Assembly: GCF_036850765.1 (NCBI RefSeq)
Contig: NC_089494.1
Location: 59,537,809 to 59,601,808, forward strand
Source of the DNA: Saccopteryx bilineata
Taxonomy: Eukaryota; Chordata; Mammalia; Chiroptera; Emballonuridae
Reading direction: 5' to 3'
DNA length: 64,000 nucleotides
Shown in pieces: positions 58,441-64,000 of this stretch (its first letter is position 1; every line of letters starts with the position of its first letter). The position numbers were made by a program, and so were the translations under genes. The notes under the pieces are model-generated. The model was given only the letters and a program-made list of their open reading frames with translations, did not search any database and was not told where the DNA came from.

Positions 58441-59045
58441 GGCAGTCTGTGCTGGGTATTGTAGATGCTGCCGGTGGTTTAATCTTTATTGACCAGTCTG
58501 ACATTCAGCATTTGTATCTTTCTCTTTCCATTCCCAATTCCTTTCCAACATAGCATATATTTTTCTGATGATAATTCCTGACATAGTTGGAAAGTATCTC
58601 AACACTAATCAGTTTGAGAAACAGTTCCAGAGAGGCAGCTAAGAGCCCTCAGGGAGTCAGGATTTGTATGTGAATCTTTAAGCTGCAGGTGCAACACTCT
58701 TATCTCTTTTATTCACTAATTCATTCTTTTTACAAACATTTATTATCTATTTTGTGCTAGACCTCATCTTTCTTTAAGAATATAGTCTGTAAGAGTTTTA
58801 GAAGATCTTTCAATGCTGATGTCTATGGCCAAGTTAATATTCTGGTCATAATTTAATCATTACTACACCACAGTTTTATAGTTATTACTGGTACTTTTCT
58901 GTTATTGTTATTGTTACCACTGTTATTATTTCTAAGAAAGCCTTCCTTTAAGTGGACACTTGGAAAGAAGTTCCAGCTAGAGCAGTGGATGAAGCAGGGT
59001 TACCCTCACCCCAGACCTCTCAGGTACCTAGCCAACTCTTGGAGC

Positions 59046-59247
59046 TTTTTTTTTTTTTTAAGATTTTATTTGTTCATTTATTTTAGAGAGAAAGGAGAGA
59101 GAGAGCAAGAGAGTGAGAGAGAGAAGGGGGAGGAGCAGGAAGCATCAACTCCCATATGTGCCTTGACCAGGCAAGCCCAGGGTTTTGAACCAGTGACCTC
59201 AACATTCCAGGTTGACACTTTATCCACTGCGCCACCACAGGGCAGGC
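59046..59247 (-). repeat. tRNA-derived SINE, short form, antisense
   Basis: Same family as at 27986: minus strand 'gcctgccctgtggtggcgcagtgg', a 'ggttcaaaaccc' B-box region, 'gatgcttcctgctcctcccc' core, CT-rich run and A tail. The flanks cttggagcttt and cttggagtttt are the probable target duplication. Confidence 0.92.
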
Positions 59248-59794
59248 TTGGAGTTTTAATGTTATCAGAGTCTGAGAACTATGGCTTTGAATGATTCTCT
59301 TTTTTGGGCAGAGGGTTCACCCCTGGATAGAGTATAGATAGAGTATAGAAGTGTTTGCTATTATTTCAAGGAGCCAGAGAAGCTTACTTCACCAAAAAAA
59401 AAAAAAAACAAAAAAAAAACCCAAATGGTTAAACTGCTTTCTTTCCACCGTTGTGCCAACTAGGAAGTACCTTGGGATACAATGGATAAGAACTTTACAT
59501 TTTCGGTTTGGAATGATGAAGATGCTTCTTCTGGTTATCCTTGTTGCCCTGTCCTGATGGGCTACCATTCTCAAATACACAGGCCTGTGAAGACTACTCT
59601 AACTTCAGATGAGTGAGATTGTTCATTGGCCTGGTGTAGTCTACAAAAATGTTCCGGCGATATGAACAAATTCATTATCAGAGTGTATTTTGGAACTCCA
59701 AAGGCTTCTTTTCTCCCAAGAAGGTGGGTGGTAGACTTGATGCCTTGGTAAAGCTCTTCCATCATTAAAAATACACCATCTCTTTATTTCTTTC

Positions 59795-60310
59795 CTCCCC
59801 CCAATCCCAGGGGTAAGGAGTGGAAGGAGGGGAGGGGCACAAAGAAAACCAGATAGAAGGTGATGAAGACAATTTGACTATGGGTGATGGGTATGCAACA
59901 TAATCAAATGTCAAAATAACCTGGAAATGTTTTCTCTGAACCTATGTACCCTGATTGATCTATGTCACCCCATTAAAATTTTTTTAAATTTATTTTATTT
60001 TATTTTATTTTACAGAGACAGAGAGAGAGTCAGAGAGAGGGATAGACAGGGACAGACAGACAGGAACGGAGAGATGAGAAGCATCAATCATTAGTTTTTC
60101 ATTGCGTGTTGTGACACCTTAGTTGTTCATTGATTGCCTTCTCATACGTGCCTTGACCGCGGGCCTTCAGCAGACTGAGTAACCCCTCGCTCAAGCTGGG
60201 GACCTCGGGTTCTTGAACCTGGGTCTTCCGCATCCCAGTCTGACGCTCTATCCACTGCGCCACTGCCTGGTCAGGCCACCCCATTAAAATTAATAAAAAA
60301 AATACACCAT
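59795..60310 (+). mobile_element. L1 3' end fragment, sense, split by a SINE
   Basis: The text 'aaggtgatgaagacaatttgac', 'ctatgggtgatgggtatgcaacataatcaa' and 'ctatgtaccctgattgatctatgtcaccccattaaaatt' matches the 3' UTR of the L1 at 34118-41035 (about 40850-41005). It is severely 5'-truncated and interrupted by the SINE at 59981. Confidence 0.85.
59981..60276 (-). repeat. tRNA-derived SINE, 'caagcc' form, antisense, 15 bp TSD in L1 tail
   Basis: Perfect 15 bp duplication caccccattaaaatt (59966-59980 and 60277-60291). Minus strand 'gcctgaccaggcagtggcgcagtgg', B-box-like 'ggttcaagaaccc' and a 'gatgcttctcatctctcc' core. It lacks most of the repeated ctcaagcc modules of the copies at 1141 and 18376, so it is a short variant. 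Confidence 0.93.
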
Positions 60311-60547
60311 CAATAAAAACTATCAAACTGGGAACACATCCAAGCTAATTATGGTGAGCAAGTCAAATACTAAGATACATATATTAATAAATCTTATGAA
60401 ATCTGAAACAGTTATTTGTCTAGGTTAAGAAGAGCAATATGACATGTAATAAACTGACTATTTTGAATTGATGCTTTTTTGATAAAAGTTACATTTAGAA
60501 CACAGTATGATTTAGTGGCACCAATTTCTTTTATAAGAATAGAAGTA

Positions 60548-60788
60548 GGCCTGACCTGTGGTGGCGCAGTGGATAAAGCGTCGACCTGGAAATGCTGAGG
60601 TTGCCGGTTCGAAACCCTGGGCTTGCCTGGTCAAGGCACATATGGGAGTTGATGCTTCTAGCTCCTCCCCCCTTCTCTCCCTCTGTCTCTCTCTCCTCTC
60701 TGTCTCTCCTCTCTAAAATGAATAAATAAAAAAATTAAAAATATATATATAAAAAAAGAAACTAACAGAAATTTCTTTAAAAAAAAAA
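60548..60788 (+). repeat. tRNA-derived SINE, short form, sense
   Basis: Starts 'ggcctgacctgtggtggcgcagtgg', A box 'gtggcgcagtggataaagcg', B box 'ggttcgaaacc' at about 60605, 'gatgcttctagctcctcccc' core, CT run and a long A-rich tail. The flank aagaatagaagta (60535-60547) recurs as aagaatagatgta after the tail with one change. The best-preserved member of this family here. Confidence 0.94.
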
Positions 60789-61269
60789 AAGAATAGATGT
60801 AATAGAAAAAAAATCTTCCTTTGAATAATTCAGTTTGAAATGCTCAGAAAAACAATCCACTTTTTGCACATTTACACTCAATCCATAGGCCAAATGACTT
60901 CTAGTTGTCTCTAGGACTAATGTATGACAGTTTTGATTTATACATCCTTTAGACTAAGCCCATTTTTGTCAACTACTCTTGAGGCATATAACCAACATTT
61001 AGGTTCATTTTTGCTATACTATACCCATTTTATCATCAGAGTTCTATTTTTTTTCTTTCTGCTTAATGAACCATACCAGCTTCAAATGATCTAATCCCCA
61101 GGATTTTTTCACATTAAATCACCATTTTGCTTGTTCATGAGAAGAAAAGAAAGGAAAACAGTATTTCTGCTCCATATGACTCTCCAAGTAAAGTATGTAG
61201 AATTAAAGCAGTTTGCCCTGTGGTTAATTATATAGACATAATGGGATAATGAAGTTCTGGTGCTATAAA

Positions 61270-61525
61270 ACAATATTATTTTTAAAAATTTATTAAGTTT
61301 ATTGGTGTGACATTCATTAATAAGATTATATATGTTTCAAGGGCACAGTTTTATAAGATATTATCTGTGTGTTGCATTATGCATTCCCCACCCAAAGTCA
61401 AGTCCCCTCTGTCACCATATATTTGACCTCCTTTATCCTCTTCTAGCTGTAGCCCATCCCCTTCCCTTCTGATAACCACCATACTGTTGTCTGTATCTAT
61501 GATTTTTCTTGCTTATTTGAAACAA
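61270..61525 (-). mobile_element. L1 3' end fragment, antisense
   Basis: 'tttattaagtttattggtgtgacattcattaataag', 'cacccaaagtcaagtcccctctgtcaccatatatttgacc' and 'gataaccaccatactg' match the antisense L1 3' UTR at 10520-10700. It is 5'-truncated. Confidence 0.8.
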
Positions 61526-61529
61526 CAAT

Positions 61530-63535
61530 ATTTTTGTCTTTAATAGACACAACTTATTTAAATAAATAAGTCTTTTGTTGTTTTAGCGTATTTGAGCTAG
61601 ACTCCTACGAGTTTATATTCTCTTCTTTTTATTTATATGTAATATATGTGGAAAAGAAAAAATAATTGATCATTCCAGATGTTTTCTAAAAAATAAAAAA
61701 CTAGAATTTAAATTTTTTTTCAAATCTCTGTTTAAAAATAAAGTAGTCCTTAAGAGTTGAGGGCAGATATCATCCTCCAGAAGTCCACCCCAATCTCTAA
61801 AGATTTTCCCTGTGGTTTTAAGGGCAAGAGTCATTCTAGATTTCTAGAGTAAGCCACTGGTGACCAAAGATGAGGAGCAGAATCTTACAGAGGGGGAAAT
61901 CCCAGCCACCATGCAGAAGACCCACAGAACAGAATAGAGTTGTGAAACAATGCAACAGAATTTTTAAATGTGTTAGTTTGCTTTCACACACTATAATAAA
62001 GTGTTCCAAACACTAGCTACTACAGAAAATGAATAACAGTAAGAAGCATCTTGTTTCCCCCATCATAATTCTGTCACAGGGAAAGCACTCTCCTCCACAG
62101 AGTGTAGTGTAGGATAGTGTGTTTACTTCTTTCTTCACTCAGCTCCCTGCACTCTCTTTCCTCACAACAACTGGACCAAAATGCAATAGAGCAAAATATA
62201 AAGTCTGAAGTAGAGGTAGAATTGAATGGAAAGGTGTCTGACCAATTGTCTTGGCTCATCCCCTGTCCACTGGCCATACAAATCAAGAGAGGGTTGCTTT
62301 ATTGGTATAGAAATAAGAACTCCCCAAAACTACTCAGAAGAAAGAACAGAAATTCCATACTTTGTGAATGCAAACTAGTGTCTTTCTGAAGGAGCAGTTG
62401 GGCAAGGTATTTTCCAAATGCTTGGTGCCAGCGTGTTCAGGTATAAAGAATTTATCCTAAGAAAAACAATGATGAATGTATACCGAGAGTTAGCTATGAA
62501 TGTGATCATTGCAGCATTATTTGTAACAGTGTAAAACTGGAAACAATTTCAGTTTTAGCATAATGGTTTAGTTAGGATGTGATATAATCAAAATAAAAAA
62601 TAATGCTATAAAAGAAAATTTAATAAGATGGAAAACTGTGATATATTGATAAGTGATAACAGAACACATTAAAACCTCTGTGTGTGTGTATGTGTGTGTG
62701 TGTGTGTGTAATATCAGAAAGAACTCTACTAAAATGTTAACAGTATATATCTCTGTGTTGTGATATTTTGGGTTATGTATTCTAAGTGATCTATAATAAA
62801 TAGGAATTACTTTAATAATAGGAAAATATTTCTAAAATACTGCAAAAAGAGAAGTGCCTTGAAGGAGAGGAATAGAATGGCTTAGTAGAAACTGACTGAA
62901 TGATTAATTATTTAGAAATCTGCATTGTACCTTACTATTTTAAGTGCAATCCAAAATAAAACATGACTTCTTTGTAGAAAGCCTTAATTGTTTCTCTAGG
63001 AAAAATGTCTTAAACTTGGCAAATTAGAAGCCTATTAATTCACATGTTTTACTCTTATTCTTTTCCTACCCCCAAACGAAGTTCAGATTGATAGCACCTG
63101 CTGTTGCTCTTTAATGTAGTGGCTGCCCCTAATTTCTATAGCACAGTAAAATTCTACCATTCTCCATTCCACAGTTTGCCTTCAGCAACAGCAGTCTGGG
63201 AAACATAATACCAAGATATTTTCTAAGAGCAGGTAGAAGACAATTTTACTAAATATGAAATACCAAAGCCACCCTAAGCCAGAGGACATTCACTAAAAAA
63301 GATTACAAGTAAACACCAGATAATTTTAAGCTCCTGAGACCAAGCAACTTTTAAAGTTGGATATAAATCCCTTAAGTCAAAGAGATCTTTGAAAAGAACC
63401 ATGAACCACCCTCTAGATAGCACCACAAAATGCCCATCTGGAAGAGATGTGAATTTGACCTTTGAATAAACAGCATGAGATAAAAAAGAGTAACACAGAA
63501 TTTTATTTTCTCTTGCCAAAACCTGACTGGCCTCA
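61530..63535. other. AT-rich single-copy DNA, no gene seen
   Basis: A possible old LTR-like scrap lies at 61970-62100, and a (GT)n tract at about 62678-62709. No exon or RNA gene was recognised. Confidence 0.4.
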
Positions 63536-63539
63536 TAAA

Positions 63540-63680
63540 ATGATGGTCAAGGACATGAGCTCTGGATCTCCAATCCCAAACTAGCTATACAAGCTTGGGA
63601 AAGTTTTTGACCTCTCCATGCCGCAGTTTCCTCAGCTGTTAAAGGAATATTAAAATAATCTTGTAGGGTTAAAAGAAAAT
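63540..63680 (+). repeat. MIR-type SINE, sense
   Basis: 'acatgagctctggatctccaatccc', 'gcttgggaaagtttttgacctctccatgccgcagtttcctcagctgttaaagg' follow the MIR order. The remaining bases to 64000 hold nothing recognisable. Confidence 0.65.
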
Positions 63681-64000
63681 AATTTCTGCAATTTCCTTAT
63701 GTTTAATAAATTGAAAACAATCTGTAAATATTCTTGTTTTTACTTTTTAAATGTTTTTCTTTTATTATTTTTATTGAATTCATAACAAAAAAGGGACTCA
63801 TTTTGTTGACTTCCAAGAAATAAAAGAAATTCTCTGGAAATGTTTAGAAAACAGAGGCATATTCCAAAATCTATTTCAGATTCATGGATATGAGCCCAAC
63901 TCTTGGCTGCAATTCATGGCTTCCATTCATAATTGCAATTCATAATTTCTCAACTGTTCTTTGCTTCAAAATACATTCCTACATAACTTTCTATGTTGGA

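Overview
This window is vertebrate nuclear DNA, almost certainly from a bat. It is AT-rich and has no operons, no intact long open reading frames and no convincing protein-coding exon. It is dense in tRNA-derived SINEs: a long ~360-400 bp form whose head reads like 'ccctggccggttggctcag', and two shorter forms with a 'gtggcgcagtggataaagcg' head. The long form, with its GC-rich body and CCGTTTCCAGCTTCAGAAA tail junction, is what I recall as the horseshoe-bat (Rhinolophoid, Rhin-1 type) SINE. The species call is inference from these repeats. The window looks like intergenic or deep intronic DNA.

Layout. 1-10 kb: single-copy DNA with one antisense SINE, a 585 bp solo LTR (1554-2138) with a perfect 5 bp target duplication, and a head-to-head SINE pair near 8-8.7 kb. 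10-16.3 kb: an antisense L1 (10508-16294) with SINE insertions and the middle of ORF2 missing; just outside its 3' end lies a 108 bp perfect inverted copy of its own ORF2 end. 16.3-20 kb: an MLT1-like LTR, an older L1 tail split by two SINEs, a short inverted-repeat DNA transposon and an antisense LTR. 20-34 kb: mostly single-copy DNA with old MIR, L2 and MER5 relics; at 27.3-28.2 kb a hAT element (8 bp target duplication) and a SINE (15 bp duplication) sit in an antisense LTR. 34.1-41.0 kb: a near full-length but dead sense L1 with a SINE carrying a long GAAA tail. 41-53 kb: SINEs, MIR/MER relics and repeat-poor blocks (44.3-44.8, 45.6-46.1, 50.0-50.5 kb) that look like candidate conserved non-coding DNA, plus a CG/CA microsatellite. 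53-56.1 kb: an old L1M-type fragment with two SINEs. 56-64 kb: AT-rich single-copy DNA, four SINEs or SINE-interrupted L1 tails.

The most unusual signals are two templated copy events. First, 108 bp of L1 sequence lies inverted ~1 kb from its source, between perfect 16 bp direct repeats and without a poly(A) tail. Second, 36 bp of the sense L1's own 5' UTR has been pasted into its reverse transcriptase region 3.6 kb downstream. No gene with a cellular function could be supported, so no pathway is described.
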